A stretch of DNA of 64,000 nucleotides from Defluviimonas aquaemixtae (lineage in GTDB: Bacteria; Pseudomonadota; Alphaproteobacteria; Rhodobacterales; Rhodobacteraceae): positions 1,550,001-1,614,000 of the forward strand of contig NZ_OMOQ01000001.1 in NCBI RefSeq assembly GCF_900302475.1, written 5' to 3'. Position 1 is the first letter of the stretch. The number at the start of each line of letters is the position of its first letter. The position numbers were made by a program, and so were the translations under genes. The notes under the pieces are model-generated. The model saw only the letters and a program-made list of their open reading frames with translations. It ran no database searches and was not told the DNA's origin. Of the stretch, positions 36,446 through 46,089 are shown in pieces.

Positions 36446-38583
36446 TGCGCCAGCTTCTTGGCGCGATCCTCCTATGGCTTCTGGCCCTGCCCGCGCACGC
36501 GCAGGACCAGGCGACGCTCGTCGCCGACCGGGTCTACCTCTCGGGTGACGACACTCTGACTGCCGAAGGCGCGGTCGAGGTCTTCTACAGGGGGGCGCGT
36601 CTCACGGCGGAGAAGATCGTCTACGACCAGCCCACGGACCAGTTGACGATCACCGGGCCCATTCGGCTGACCGAAGGCGGTGGAATGATCGTGCTCGCCG
36701 ACGCGGCGGAACTCTCGCGTGACCTTCAGGAAGGCATCCTGACCAGCGCGCGACTCGTCCTCGACCAGCAGCTCCAGCTTGCAGCAACCGAGATGGCGCG
36801 CATCAGCGGGCGCTACACTCGGATGAGCCGGGTCGTCGCCTCCTCCTGCCAGGTCTGCCCAGGCAATCCCACGCCGCTTTGGGAGGTGCGCGCCCGCCGC
36901 GTGATCCACGATCAGCAGGAACGCCAGCTGTATTTCGACCACGCCCAGTTCCGGGTCGCGGGCGTGCCCGTCTTCTACCTCCCGCGCCTCAGGATGCCCG
37001 ACCCGACGCTGAAGCGCGCAACAGGCTTTCTCCTGCCCTCGATCCGCACCACCTCGTCGCTCGGGCCGGGGATCAAGCTTCCTTACTTCATCGCGATGGG
37101 CGACAGCCGCGACCTGACGCTCACACCTTACGTTTCGTCCTCGCGCACCCGGACGCTGGAGTTCCGCTACCGCCAGGCATTCCGCAAAGGCGAACTCGAG
37201 ATGAAGGGCGCGGTGAGCCGCGACGACATCCTGATGAACGAAACACGCGGCTACCTCTTCGGCGAAGGCAGCTTCGACCTGCCGCGCGACTTCCAGCTCG
37301 ACTTCTGGGTGCAGGGGGTCAGCGACGACGCCTATATCCTCGACTATGGCCTGGGAGACATCGACCGGCTCGCTTCGGGCGTCCGCGTCACCCGCACCCG
37401 GCGGAACGAACATATCGAGGCCAGCGTCTTTCGCTACTGGTCGCTGCGCGCAGGCGACGACAACGCGGTCCTGCCGAACCTGGTCGGCGATTTCAGCTTC
37501 CAGCGCCGTTTCAAGCCCCGCTATCTTGGCGGCGAAGGCAAGTTCGCGTTCGAGGTTCACAGCCAAGAGCGCCGTTCGGCAATCTCGACGGACGCAAATG
37601 GCGACGGCGTCACCGATGGGCGCGACGTGTCGCGTGCGACCGCGATGGTCGACTGGCGCCGCAACTGGGTCCTCGGGAACGGCATCTTGGTGTCCGGCGC
37701 CGCGCAGGCGACGGCCGACTTCTACGCGGTCAGCCAGGACGTCACGTTTCCCGGCACGATCACGCGCTTCACCCCCGCCGCCGCGGTTGAGCTGCGTTGG
37801 CCTTGGGTCCGCAGCGCGCCGACGGGCGGCGCGAGCCATGTGATCGAGCCTGTCGTCCAGCTCGTCGTCAGCCCCGATTCGACCGAGACGGTGCCCAACG
37901 AAGACAGCCAGATCGTCAGCTTCGACGAAGGAAACCTCTTCGGTTTCAACCGGTTTTCCGGCGCCGACCGTCACGAGCTGGGCACTCGGATCAACATGGG
38001 GCTGTCCTGGACACGCCACGACCCGGCCGGCTGGTCGCTCGGCATCACCGCGGGACGCGTTTTCCGCAAGAATGATCTCGGCCAGTTCGGCTCGGCCTCG
38101 GGTCTCGACGGCACGTCGTCAGACTGGCTGGTCGCGGCGCAGATCGAAACCGCGGACGGGCTTCGCGTCATCAACCGCGCGATCTTCGACGACGGGTTCG
38201 ACTTCAGCCGCGACGAGCTGCGTGTCGACTACCTGACCGACCGCTACACGCTCGCGGCGAGCTATCTTTGGCTAACCGCCGATCCTGCCGAGGGGCGGCT
38301 ATCGCCCAGTTCCGAAGTCGTGTTCGATGCGGGCTGGAGCATCACGCCCCGCTGGCGCGGCACGGTCGCGGGGCGCTACGATTTCGACGCCGACCGCGCC
38401 GCACGCGCTTCGGTCGGGCTCGAATACCGCAACGAATGCGCGGCTATCGATCTTTCCCTCTCGCGTCGTTTTACATCCTCGACTAGTGTAAGCGCCGATA
38501 CCGACTTCAACCTGTCCGTCGAACTTTTGGGCTTCGGCAGTACGACGGACGGGCGGATGTACCGCCGCAGCTGCGTGCGATAG
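36442..38583 (+). CDS. lptD: LPS-assembly outer-membrane protein LptD
   Basis: The beta-barrel that inserts LPS into the outer membrane, about 713 residues. A signal peptide (MMRQLLGAILLWLLALPAHAQ) is followed by the OstA/LptA-like jellyroll (about 25-140: VADRVYLSGDDTLTAEGAVE) and the barrel. The motif ISGRYTRMSRVVASSCQVCP holds two cysteines; a third is in YRNECAAIDL near the C-terminus, and the protein ends RRSCVR. These fit the LptD disulfide pattern. ATG codons at 36442 and 36445 are both possible starts, after GGAGGACGG. Confidence 0.94.
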   Translation: MMRQLLGAILLWLLALPAHAQDQATLVADRVYLSGDDTLTAEGAVEVFYRGARLTAEKIVYDQPTDQLTITGPIRLTEGGGMIVLADAAELSRDLQEGILTSARLVLDQQLQLAATEMARISGRYTRMSRVVASSCQVCPGNPTPLWEVRARRVIHDQQERQLYFDHAQFRVAGVPVFYLPRLRMPDPTLKRATGFLLPSIRTTSSLGPGIKLPYFIAMGDSRDLTLTPYVSSSRTRTLEFRYRQAFRKGELEMKGAVSRDDILMNETRGYLFGEGSFDLPRDFQLDFWVQGVSDDAYILDYGLGDIDRLASGVRVTRTRRNEHIEASVFRYWSLRAGDDNAVLPNLVGDFSFQRRFKPRYLGGEGKFAFEVHSQERRSAISTDANGDGVTDGRDVSRATAMVDWRRNWVLGNGILVSGAAQATADFYAVSQDVTFPGTITRFTPAAAVELRWPWVRSAPTGGASHVIEPVVQLVVSPDSTETVPNEDSQIVSFDEGNLFGFNRFSGADRHELGTRINMGLSWTRHDPAGWSLGITAGRVFRKNDLGQFGSASGLDGTSSDWLVAAQIETADGLRVINRAIFDDGFDFSRDELRVDYLTDRYTLAASYLWLTADPAEGRLSPSSEVVFDAGWSITPRWRGTVAGRYDFDADRAARASVGLEYRNECAAIDLSLSRRFTSSTSVSADTDFNLSVELLGFGSTTDGRMYRRSCVR

Positions 38584-38665
38584 ATCCCCGGGGACCGGCA
38601 CGGACAGGAACCGCGAACGCAGCGGCGCGGCATCGAAAGAAGAACAGAGCAGACGGACGACAACG

Positions 38666-39961
38666 ATGCGTATCATGACTCTCCTTTCTCTCGCCCTCGC
38701 GGGCCTCACGGCGATGAGCCTGCCCGGGGCGGCGCAAAGCGGGCGCTTTTCGCCCGCCGTGATCGTGAACGGCTCCGTCGTGACGAACTACGAGCTCGAA
38801 CAGCGCATCCGCTTCCTTCAGTTGCTGCGCGCGCCTGGCGACCCCGTGGTCGAGGCGGAAAAGGGCCTGATCGACGATCGGCTCCGCGCCCAGGCCGCCG
38901 AGGCCGCGGACATCACCGTCACGCCCGAACAAGTCACGGCCGGAATGGCCGAATTCGCCGGCCGCGCCAATCTCGAAACAGAACAGTTCCTTCAGGCCAT
39001 CGGCCAGGGCGGCGTCGCGCCCGAGACCTTCCGCGACTTCGTGACCGCCGGCCTTGCCTGGCGCGACGTCGTCCGCGCCCGGTTTGTCCCCCGCGTTCGC
39101 ATCACTGAGGCCGAGATCGACCGCGCGATGTCCGTCGCCGCGCAGCGTGGCGCAGGTCCGCGCGTGCTTATCTCCGAAATTCTCCTGCCCCTGACGCCCG
39201 CGACGGCGGCCGAGACCCAGGAGCTCGCGACCGAACTGTCCGAGACCATCGGCAGCGAGGCGGCGTTCTCTGCCGCCGCGCGCCGGCACTCCGCCGCCGC
39301 CTCGCGCGAGCGCGGCGGGCAATTGGGCTGGATTCCGCTGACCAACCTGCCGCCGCAGCTCCGTGCTGTCGTCGCCGGCATGGCGAACGGCCAGGTGAGC
39401 CCGCCGGTGCCGCTCGGGGGCGCGATCGCCATCGTGCGGTTGCGTGGAATTCAACAGGGCGGCGAGATCGCGGCGCGCAACCTCACTGTCGACTACGCGC
39501 AGTTCCTGATCCCCGGCGGCCGCAGCCCCGCGGCCCTCGCCGAGGCGGAGCGCGTGCGGGGCGAGGTCGACACCTGCGACGACCTCTATCGTGTCGCAAG
39601 CGGCCTGCCCGCGGGCCGGCTCCTGCGCGACGAGCGGCCTTTGGGCCAAGTGCCCGCCGACATCGCCGCCGAACTCGCCCGCCTCGACGACAACGAAAGT
39701 TCCGCGACGCTCACGCGCGGTGGCGCGCTGGTCTTTCTCATGCTCTGCGAAAGGCGCGCGACGCTCGCCGAAGGCGGCCTGCCTTCCGCCACGGCGGCGA
39801 GCGCGGTCGAAGGCGCCCCAGCGGTCGACCCCGAACTCGGCTTCGGCGCGGGGCCGAGCCGGGCGCAGATCCGCGAGGAGCTGACCAACCAGCAACTCGC
39901 TGGCTATGCCGACGGCTACCTCGCCGAACTGCGCGCGAATGCCATTATCCAGACCCCGTGA
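38666..39961 (+). CDS. surA: SurA-type periplasmic chaperone / peptidylprolyl isomerase
   Basis: A 431-residue protein: signal peptide (1-23, ending GAAQSG), SurA N-terminal domain (PAVIVNGSVVTNYELEQRIRFLQ) and a parvulin domain (about 165-270: VLISEILLPL, AARRHSAAASRERGGQLGWI, VPLGGAIAIVRL). A less conserved C-terminal part follows. It helps outer-membrane proteins such as LptD to fold, which suits its place 82 bases after lptD. Parvulin activity itself is not certain from the visible residues. Confidence 0.9.
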   Translation: MRIMTLLSLALAGLTAMSLPGAAQSGRFSPAVIVNGSVVTNYELEQRIRFLQLLRAPGDPVVEAEKGLIDDRLRAQAAEAADITVTPEQVTAGMAEFAGRANLETEQFLQAIGQGGVAPETFRDFVTAGLAWRDVVRARFVPRVRITEAEIDRAMSVAAQRGAGPRVLISEILLPLTPATAAETQELATELSETIGSEAAFSAAARRHSAAASRERGGQLGWIPLTNLPPQLRAVVAGMANGQVSPPVPLGGAIAIVRLRGIQQGGEIAARNLTVDYAQFLIPGGRSPAALAEAERVRGEVDTCDDLYRVASGLPAGRLLRDERPLGQVPADIAAELARLDDNESSATLTRGGALVFLMLCERRATLAEGGLPSATAASAVEGAPAVDPELGFGAGPSRAQIREELTNQQLAGYADGYLAELRANAIIQTP

Positions 39962-39971
39962 CCGGGCGGAG

Positions 39972-40949
39972 ATGGCGCTCGCGCCCATCGCCTTGACCTG
40001 TGGCGAACCCGCCGGCATCGGTCCGGAAATCGCGGTGAAGGCGCGCGCGCGACTTGGGCAAGATGTGCCGTTCTTCTGGATCGGCGCGCCCCGACATCTG
40101 CCCGCCGGAACCGCAATCCGCGAGATTGACGATCCGGCCGAGGCGGCTGCGGTTCCGACCGCGCTGCTCCCCGTTATTGCGCATGATTTCCCCGCCCCTG
40201 CCCGGCCCGGTCTACCCGCGCCGGAAAACGCCGCGGCGGTGATCGAGACCATCGCGCGCGCCGTCGATTTCGTCCGCGACGGGGCCGCCTCGGCTATCTG
40301 CACCGCGCCGATCCACAAGAAGGCGCTGAAGGACGGCGCGGGCTTCGGCTTTCCCGGCCATACCGAATACCTCGCGCATCTCGCAGGAACAGAGCGCGTC
40401 GCAATGATGCTCGCCTGTGACGAGCTGAAGGTCGTTCCCGCGACGATCCACATTCCGCTGACCGAGGTTCCGCGCGCGCTGACCGAAGAGGTCCTCGAAA
40501 CCGCAATCCGCCTGACCCATGCCGGGCTCAGGCGCGACTTTGCCGTGGCCGAGCCCCGGCTCGCCGTCGCCGGGCTCAACCCGCATGCAGGCGAGGAAGG
40601 CGCGATGGGCGACGAGGAAATCCGGTTGATCCGACCGCTTCTCGACCGGCTCCGCGCCGAAGGCATGACGATTTCCGGACCGCACTCCGCCGACACGATG
40701 TTCCACCCCGCCGCGCGTGCGCGCTATGACGCCGCAATCTGCATGTATCACGACCAGGCGCTTATCCCGATCAAGACGATCGACTTTGCGGGTGGGGTGA
40801 ACGTGACCCTCGGCCTGCCCTTCGTCCGCACTTCGCCCGACCACGGCACGGCCCTCGACATCGCGGGGCGAGGCGCGGCCGACCCGTCGAGCCTCATCGC
40901 CGCGCTGCAACTCGCACGCGACATGGCGCGGAACCGGGAGGCCGGATGA
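39972..40949 (+). CDS. pdxA: 4-hydroxythreonine-4-phosphate dehydrogenase
   Basis: A 325-residue enzyme of pyridoxal-5'-phosphate synthesis (DXP-dependent route). It opens PIALTCGEPAGIGPEIAVKA and has FPGHTEYLAHLAG, the metal His in NPHAGEEGAMGDEE, and CMYHDQALIPIKT with the second metal site. GLPFVRTSPDHGTALDIAG is the usual C-terminal block. The ATG at 39972 follows GGGCGGAG and is 10 bases after surA. The pair surA-pdxA-rsmA is conserved in many proteobacteria. Confidence 0.95.
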   Translation: MALAPIALTCGEPAGIGPEIAVKARARLGQDVPFFWIGAPRHLPAGTAIREIDDPAEAAAVPTALLPVIAHDFPAPARPGLPAPENAAAVIETIARAVDFVRDGAASAICTAPIHKKALKDGAGFGFPGHTEYLAHLAGTERVAMMLACDELKVVPATIHIPLTEVPRALTEEVLETAIRLTHAGLRRDFAVAEPRLAVAGLNPHAGEEGAMGDEEIRLIRPLLDRLRAEGMTISGPHSADTMFHPAARARYDAAICMYHDQALIPIKTIDFAGGVNVTLGLPFVRTSPDHGTALDIAGRGAADPSSLIAALQLARDMARNREAG

Positions 40950-41076
40950 AGCCGCTCCTGTTCGGATACAAGCGCCGACGGCGCCCGGCCCGCCGCGCGG
41001 ACGGACCTTGCCTGCACTCCCGCCCATCGCGCTTTCCCCGGCATTGCTTCCGCGAAAATGAAAGCCGGAGGACGTA

Positions 41077-41919
41077 GTGGCCGCGCTCGACGGATTGCCA
41101 CCATTGCGCGAGGTGATCGCGACGCACGGAATCGCCGCGAAGAAGGCGCTTGGGCAGAATTTCCTTCTAGATCTGAATCTGACCGCAAAGATCGCGCGCT
41201 CGGCTGGTGATCTTCGCGCGTCCGACGTTCTCGAGGTCGGGCCCGGCCCCGGCGGGCTGACACGTGGGCTGCTTGCCGAAGGCGCGCGGCGCGTGCTCGC
41301 GGTCGAGAAGGACGCCCGCTGCCTGGCCGCGCTCGACGAGATCGCGGCCACCTATCCCGGCCGCCTCACGGTCCTGAATGCCGATGCGCTGGAAATCGAC
41401 CCCACGGCGCATCTGTCGCCGCCGATCCGGATCGTGGCCAACCTGCCCTACAATGTCGGGACCGAGCTTCTCGTGCGCTGGCTCACGCCCGCCGCCTGGC
41501 CGCCGTTCTGGCAGACGATGACTCTCATGTTCCAGAAGGAGGTGGCCGAACGGATCGTGGCGCAGCCCGGCTCGAAGGCCTACGGGCGGCTCGCGATCCT
41601 CGCCGCGTGGCGCACCGACGCGCGCATCGTCCTGACGCTACCCCCCGAAGCCTTCACGCCGCCGCCGAAGGTCCATTCGGCAGTCGTCCACTTCACGGCA
41701 CTGCCCACGCCGCGATTCCCGGCCGATCCGAAGGTCCTGAACCGGATCGTCGCGGCGGGATTCAATCAACGGCGCAAGATGCTCCGCTCGAGCCTCAAGG
41801 CGCTGTCGCCCGACATCGAGCGGATCTTGCTGGACACCGGGATCGCGCCGACGGCGCGCGCCGAGGAGGTTTCGCTCGAGGCGTTCTGCCGGCTCGCACG
41901 CGCGCTCGAAACGCTCTGA
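41077..41919 (+). CDS. rsmA: 16S rRNA m6(2)A dimethyltransferase (KsgA)
   Basis: A 280-residue SAM-dependent enzyme that dimethylates the two adenines near the 3' end of 16S rRNA. The SAM loop is [16 protein letters not shown], the catalytic motif is [11 protein letters not shown], and the [11 protein letters not shown] leader is present. The start codon is GTG at 41077 with GGAG upstream, giving [10 protein letters not shown]. It is 127 bases after pdxA. Confidence 0.95.
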   Translation: MAALDGLPPLREVIATHGIAAKKALGQNFLLDLNLTAKIARSAGDLRASDVLEVGPGPGGLTRGLLAEGARRVLAVEKDARCLAALDEIAATYPGRLTVLNADALEIDPTAHLSPPIRIVANLPYNVGTELLVRWLTPAAWPPFWQTMTLMFQKEVAERIVAQPGSKAYGRLAILAAWRTDARIVLTLPPEAFTPPPKVHSAVVHFTALPTPRFPADPKVLNRIVAAGFNQRRKMLRSSLKALSPDIERILLDTGIAPTARAEEVSLEAFCRLARALETL

Positions 41920-41950
41920 GCCCCCGTCAACATTGACGTCTGTCTTGAAA

Positions 41951-41970
41951 GGCCCGGCGCGCGGCGGGCC
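41951..41970. terminator. Weak hairpin between convergent rsmA and DUF4167 genes
   Basis: GGCCCG (41951-41956) and CGGGCC (41965-41970) form a 6-bp GC stem with an 8-base loop in the 66-base convergent gap. There is no T-run on either side. A termination role is possible but not strongly supported. Confidence 0.25.
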
Positions 41971-41985
41971 CGGGTTCGCCCCGCC

Positions 41986-42666
41986 TTACTCGGCCGCGTC
42001 TGCGGTGGAATCGCCGTTCCCGCCGTCCGACTTTGTGGCCTCGCCGCCCTCTTCCGGGCCCGCGCGCTTTCCACGCGGTTTGCGGGGGCCGCGCGGTGCG
42101 CGGGCGGGCTTCTTGCCGCCGGCCTCTTCTGCCTCGGCCGGTTGCGGCATGTCGGGCATCATGGGCGCGGCGCGCTGGCGCGCCTCGGGCGTCTCCACGA
42201 GGCCCGGCCCCTCATCGGCGTCATCCTGGCGCGCCGTGGACAATGCGTCGCTGACCCGGCCGCCGGTGTCCCGCTCGCCGCGGTCCTGGTCGCGGCCGCG
42301 CTGGCCGCCCTGCCGGTCGGAGCCGTTCGCCTGGCCGCCATTGCCCTGCCCGCCGTGCTGGTTGCCGCCGCCATCGGGCTGGCCCTGGCTCTGTTGCCGG
42401 CTTTCCTGCTCGCGCGCCATGTCGCGCTGCGCCTCGCCCAGAAGGCGCGCGTAGTGCTCGGCATGCTGGAGAAAGTTCTGCTCCGCCACCCGGTCGTTGC
42501 CGAGCTGCGCGTCCCGCGCAAGCGCGAGGTACTTGTCGATGATCTGCTGCGGCGTCCCGCGCACCTTGCCCTCGGGTCCAGAGGAATCGAACACCCGGTT
42601 GACGATGTTGCCGAGAGAACGCTGTCGGTTCGATTTCGAACGCGAACGGTTTTTAGATGATCTCAT
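41986..42666 (-). CDS. DUF4167 family basic, disordered protein
   Basis: A 226-residue protein. A conserved N-terminal block (RSSKNRSRSKSNRQRSLGNIVNRVFDSSGPEGKVRG split over residues 2-38, then IIDKYLALARDAQL and DRVAEQNFLQHAEHYARLLGEA) defines DUF4167. The remaining ~130 residues are Gln/Gly/Arg/Pro-rich and should be disordered. Its basic tail and constant place beside prmC and prfA in alphaproteobacteria suggest RNA or ribosome binding, but the function is unknown. Transcribed after prmC with 248 bases between. Confidence 0.9.
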   Translation of the reverse strand: MRSSKNRSRSKSNRQRSLGNIVNRVFDSSGPEGKVRGTPQQIIDKYLALARDAQLGNDRVAEQNFLQHAEHYARLLGEAQRDMAREQESRQQSQGQPDGGGNQHGGQGNGGQANGSDRQGGQRGRDQDRGERDTGGRVSDALSTARQDDADEGPGLVETPEARQRAAPMMPDMPQPAEAEEAGGKKPARAPRGPRKPRGKRAGPEEGGEATKSDGGNGDSTADAAE

Positions 42667-42803
42667 GTTTTTCGTTTTTTTCCGAGCCTAGGGCTTTCAG
42701 AGGGCTTGCCCGGTCCCACGTCCTGCGCCGAAAGAGGCGGCTGCGGCTGCGCGGTCCTGATAGAGATGGGCGAAGCGATCGGGGCGGTACCTAACGGCCA
42801 CCC

Positions 42804-42819
42804 GTTACGCGACTGTTAA
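42804..42819 (-). promoter_or_regulatory. CtrA-box-like sequence upstream of the DUF4167 gene
   Basis: Reading the minus strand, TTAA (42819-42816), seven bases, then GTAAC (42808-42804). The CtrA consensus of alphaproteobacteria is TTAA-N7-TTAAC, so this is one mismatch away. It lies about 140 bases upstream of the DUF4167 start in the gap after prmC. Chance occurrence is quite possible. Confidence 0.2.
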
Positions 42820-42914
42820 TGCACGATGTGTCGCCACGGGCAAGAGGAATCTGACATTTTCAGCGAATTTCGTCCGAATTCGGCATCAATGCGCCGGATA
42901 TGCCCTGATCCGCC

Positions 42915-43742
42915 CTACGGCAGGGCGGTGACGATCCGGTCACGGCCGTCAAGGTCCGGATGGATAGAAACCGTACCGAACCCCATGTTCCCGAAAAGCT
43001 CCGCGACCGCCGCCCCTTGCTGCCAGCCGATCTCCACGACGACGGCGCCGCCGGGCAAAAGATGCGCCTTCGCGCCGGCGGCGATCGCCCGATAGGCCGA
43101 CAGGCCGTCGCCAAAATCGGTCAGTGCGGCCGGCGGCTCCCACTCGCGGACTTCGGGCGCGAGTGCGGCCATTTCGTCTTGCGCAATGTAAGGCGGATTC
43201 GAGACGATCAGGTCAAAGCGCCCCGAGACGCCGGAAAACCAGTCGGCCTGCTGGAACTCCGACCGTGCCTCGACGCCAAGCATGCGGGCATTGTCGCGGG
43301 CGGCAGCAAGTGCGGCCGTGCAGATATCGGTACCGAGCCCAGTCGCCTCGGGCCGTTCGGACAGAAGCGTGATCAGGATCGCGCCGGTCCCGGCGCCGAG
43401 ATCAAGCACGCGAGCGAACGGTCGCACGAGTGCCCGTTCAACCAGCTGCTCGGTCTCCGGCCGGGGATCGAGCGTATCGCGCGTCACCCGGAAATCGCGC
43501 CCGTAGAACGCGCGCCGCCCCACGATCTGGGAGACGGGCTGGCGCGCCGCGCGCTTGTCAATCGCGGACTCGAACGCGGCGGCCGCCTCGGGACCGAACG
43601 GCTGATCCAGCACCAGGGTCAGGCGCTCGGGCGTCAGCCCCAGCGCATGGGCCATGAGCCGCCGCGCATCACGCTGAGGGCCCTCCACGCCCGCCGCGCC
43701 GAGCCGGTCGACGGCGGCGCGGAGTGCGTCGGCGCCAGTCAT
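42915..43742 (-). CDS. prmC: Release factor glutamine methyltransferase
   Basis: A 275-residue SAM-dependent enzyme that methylates the GGQ glutamine of RF1 and RF2. The SAM loop is [12 protein letters not shown] and the catalytic NPPY is in [14 protein letters not shown] helical N-terminal domain (1-85) recognises the release factor. Its ATG overlaps the stop of prfA by 4 bases, which couples the enzyme to its substrate protein. Confidence 0.95.
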   Translation of the reverse strand: MTGADALRAAVDRLGAAGVEGPQRDARRLMAHALGLTPERLTLVLDQPFGPEAAAAFESAIDKRAARQPVSQIVGRRAFYGRDFRVTRDTLDPRPETEQLVERALVRPFARVLDLGAGTGAILITLLSERPEATGLGTDICTAALAAARDNARMLGVEARSEFQQADWFSGVSGRFDLIVSNPPYIAQDEMAALAPEVREWEPPAALTDFGDGLSAYRAIAAGAKAHLLPGGAVVVEIGWQQGAAVAELFGNMGFGTVSIHPDLDGRDRIVTALP

Positions 43743-44794
43743 GCTTCCATCTCGGCGAGCTTCGCGGCCTGGTCGGCCGCGATCAGCGCGTCGGTGATCT
43801 CGCCCAGATCGCCCTGCATGACCTGGTCGAGCCGGTAGAGCGTCAGGTTGATCCGGTGATCAGTCATGCGGCCCTGCGGGAAGTTGTAGGTGCGGATGCG
43901 CTCGGACCGGTCGCCCGAGCCCACCTGCGCCTTGCGGTCGGCGGCACGGGCATCGGCGGCGCGCATCCGCTCCATGTCGAACAGGCGCGCTCTGAGCACT
44001 GCCATTGCATTCGCGCGGTTCTGGTGCTGAGACTTCTCCGACGAGGTGACAACGATGCCCGTCGGGACATGGGTGATCCGGACCGCCGAGTCGGTCGTGT
44101 TGACGTGCTGGCCGCCCGCCCCGCTCGCGCGCATCGTGTCGATGCGGATATCGCTGGCCGGGATTTCGATATCGACCTCCTCCGCCTCGGGCAGGACGGC
44201 GACGGTCGCAGCAGACGTATGGATACGTCCGCCCGACTCGGTCTCTGGCACGCGCTGGACGCGGTGGACGCCGGATTCGAACTTGAGGCGGGCGAAGACC
44301 CCCTCTCCCTCGATCCGGGCGACGGCTTCCTTGACACCGCCAAGCTCAGTTTCGCTGAGGTCCAGAAGCTCGAACCGCCAGCCCTGCGCCTCAGCGTATT
44401 TCTGGTACATCCGCAAAAGGTCGCCGGCGAAGAGCGCGGCCTCGTCTCCGCCCGTTCCGGGCCGCACCTCGAGGAGCGCGGGCCGCGCGTCGGCGGCGTC
44501 CTTCGGCAGAAGCGCGACGCGCAGCCGCTGCTCCATCTCGGGAATGCGCTCCTTCAGCCGCGGCAGCTCGTCCTCGGCCAGCACGCGCATCTCGGGATCG
44601 GCGAGCATCGCCTCGGCCTCGTCGAGATCGGCGAGCGCCTGCTTGTAGGCGGCGATCTCGGCAGCGACGGGCTTCAGCTCGGAATATTCACGGCTGAGCG
44701 TTGCGATATCGGCCGGGTCCGCGCCGGCCGAAAGCTTCGCTTCGAGAAACTCGAAACGCCGCGTGATCTGATCGAGCTTGTCGATGGGCACCAT
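43739..44794 (-). CDS. prfA: Peptide chain release factor 1
   Basis: A 351-residue RF1 that terminates translation at UAA and UAG. The peptidyl-tRNA hydrolysis motif GGQ is in [19 protein letters not shown], and [18 protein letters not shown] is the RF1/RF2 domain-2 signature. I start at 44794 ([10 protein letters not shown]); upstream in-frame ATG codons would add a non-homologous leader. Overlaps prmC. The 222 bases before it hold nothing I could identify beyond an implied promoter. Confidence 0.95.
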   Translation of the reverse strand: MVPIDKLDQITRRFEFLEAKLSAGADPADIATLSREYSELKPVAAEIAAYKQALADLDEAEAMLADPEMRVLAEDELPRLKERIPEMEQRLRVALLPKDAADARPALLEVRPGTGGDEAALFAGDLLRMYQKYAEAQGWRFELLDLSETELGGVKEAVARIEGEGVFARLKFESGVHRVQRVPETESGGRIHTSAATVAVLPEAEEVDIEIPASDIRIDTMRASGAGGQHVNTTDSAVRITHVPTGIVVTSSEKSQHQNRANAMAVLRARLFDMERMRAADARAADRKAQVGSGDRSERIRTYNFPQGRMTDHRINLTLYRLDQVMQGDLGEITDALIAADQAAKLAEMEA

Positions 44795-45016
44795 CTGGGC
44801 GGTTTCGCTCTTGTCCGGGCGGCGGTCAAGGGGGGAGAGCGCCCTGGGCGTACCTGCAAAAAGAAGAAGATCGGAGGTGCGCGCCTGTCGGGACAGTGTC
44901 GGGACGCATGCCATACGGAAGCGGTAGGGATGCCAGACGCGGCCGCCTGCCGTCAACGCCCCGCGAAACCGGCCGCTTGATCACCAGCTTGATCGACTTC
45001 TAAGACGGCGGCGCCT

Positions 45017-45982
45017 CTAACTTTTCCGACGCGTCCAGCAGTAGAGGCAGATGAGCTCATGCGCGACATGCGCCCCCGCGATCGCGGTCGCGCCGGTCGT
45101 GTCGTAGGCCGGGGATACCTCGACCACGTCGCCGCCGACAAGGTTGATTCCCGCCAGATCGCGCAGGATCGCGGCGACCTGCCAGCTGGTGAGGCCGCCC
45201 CAGACCGGCGTGCCGGTGCCGGGCGCGAAGGCAGGATCGAGGCAGTCGATGTCGAAGGTCAGGTAGGTCGGGCGATCACCCAGTATGGCCTTGATCTTCT
45301 TGACGACCGCCGCCGCCCCTGTCTCATGCACCTCGCGGGCGTCGATGACGTTCACGCCCATGAAGTCGTCGTTGTGGGTGCGGATGCCGACCTGAACCGA
45401 GGACTTCGGGGCGACGATCCCCGACTTGATCGCCTTGTAGAACATCGTGCCGTGGTCGATCCGGGTAAAGTCGTCGTCGGCCCAGGTATCGGAATGGGCG
45501 TCGAAATGCAGCAGGCTGAGTGGCCCGAACTTCTCGGCATAGGCCTTGAGGATCGGGAAAGTGATGTAGTGATCGCCGCCGAGAGTCACGGTGCCGGGTC
45601 CGGCTTTCAGGATATCTGCGATGTGGGCGGTAAGCGTGTCAGGGAAATCGGACACCTTGGCGTAGTCGAAGGCCACGTCGCCGTAATCGACGATGTCGAA
45701 CTCCTCCAGGGGCGAGAAGCCCCAGCCATAGGGCAGATCGAACGGCTGCAGCGCCGAAGCCTCGCGCACCGCGCGCGGCCCGAAGCGGGTGCCCGTGCGG
45801 TGCGTGACCGCCTGATCGAACGGTACGCCGGTGATCGCCAGATCGACGCCGGCCAGGTCCTTCGTGTAGCGCCGGCGCAGAAAGCTCGTCGCGCCGCCGA
45901 ACGCGTTCTCATAGGCAAGGCCCCGCCGTTCAGGCTGGGTGAAGGCCAGGTCCACTTCCTTCTTTGCGTCTTCGAGAGCCAT
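45017..45982 (-). CDS. speB: Agmatinase-type ureohydrolase (arginase superfamily)
   Basis: A 321-residue binuclear-manganese hydrolase. Metal ligands are in TLGGDHYITFP, LLHFDAHSDTW and LTFDIDCLDPAFAPGTGTP, all intact, so it should be active. Agmatinase (agmatine to putrescine plus urea) is the usual call; guanidinobutyrase or another guanidino hydrolase is possible. It may use agmatine made by the 19-22 kb decarboxylase if that acts on arginine. I start at 45982 (MALEDAKKE), which has GGAG nine bases upstream; an ATG at 45997 is the alternative. Confidence 0.85.
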   Translation of the reverse strand: MALEDAKKEVDLAFTQPERRGLAYENAFGGATSFLRRRYTKDLAGVDLAITGVPFDQAVTHRTGTRFGPRAVREASALQPFDLPYGWGFSPLEEFDIVDYGDVAFDYAKVSDFPDTLTAHIADILKAGPGTVTLGGDHYITFPILKAYAEKFGPLSLLHFDAHSDTWADDDFTRIDHGTMFYKAIKSGIVAPKSSVQVGIRTHNDDFMGVNVIDAREVHETGAAAVVKKIKAILGDRPTYLTFDIDCLDPAFAPGTGTPVWGGLTSWQVAAILRDLAGINLVGGDVVEVSPAYDTTGATAIAGAHVAHELICLYCWTRRKS

Positions 45983-46089
45983 CGGAACAATCTCCATTCT
46001 CGGAAACGGACATCGTTCGGGGCCGGAGATGTCGCCGATCCGGTTGCGGCCACCCCACGCGATGGTCGCGCGGATGTCAAGCCGGCCGC

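Noticed and set aside
36472-38019. Long minus-strand frame opposite lptD
   Set aside because: Antisense shadow without ribosome-binding site or domain features, while lptD is intact.
42910-42928. CCGCCCT/AGGGCGG stem at the end of prmC
   Set aside because: It overlaps the end of the coding sequence and has no T-run on the minus strand.
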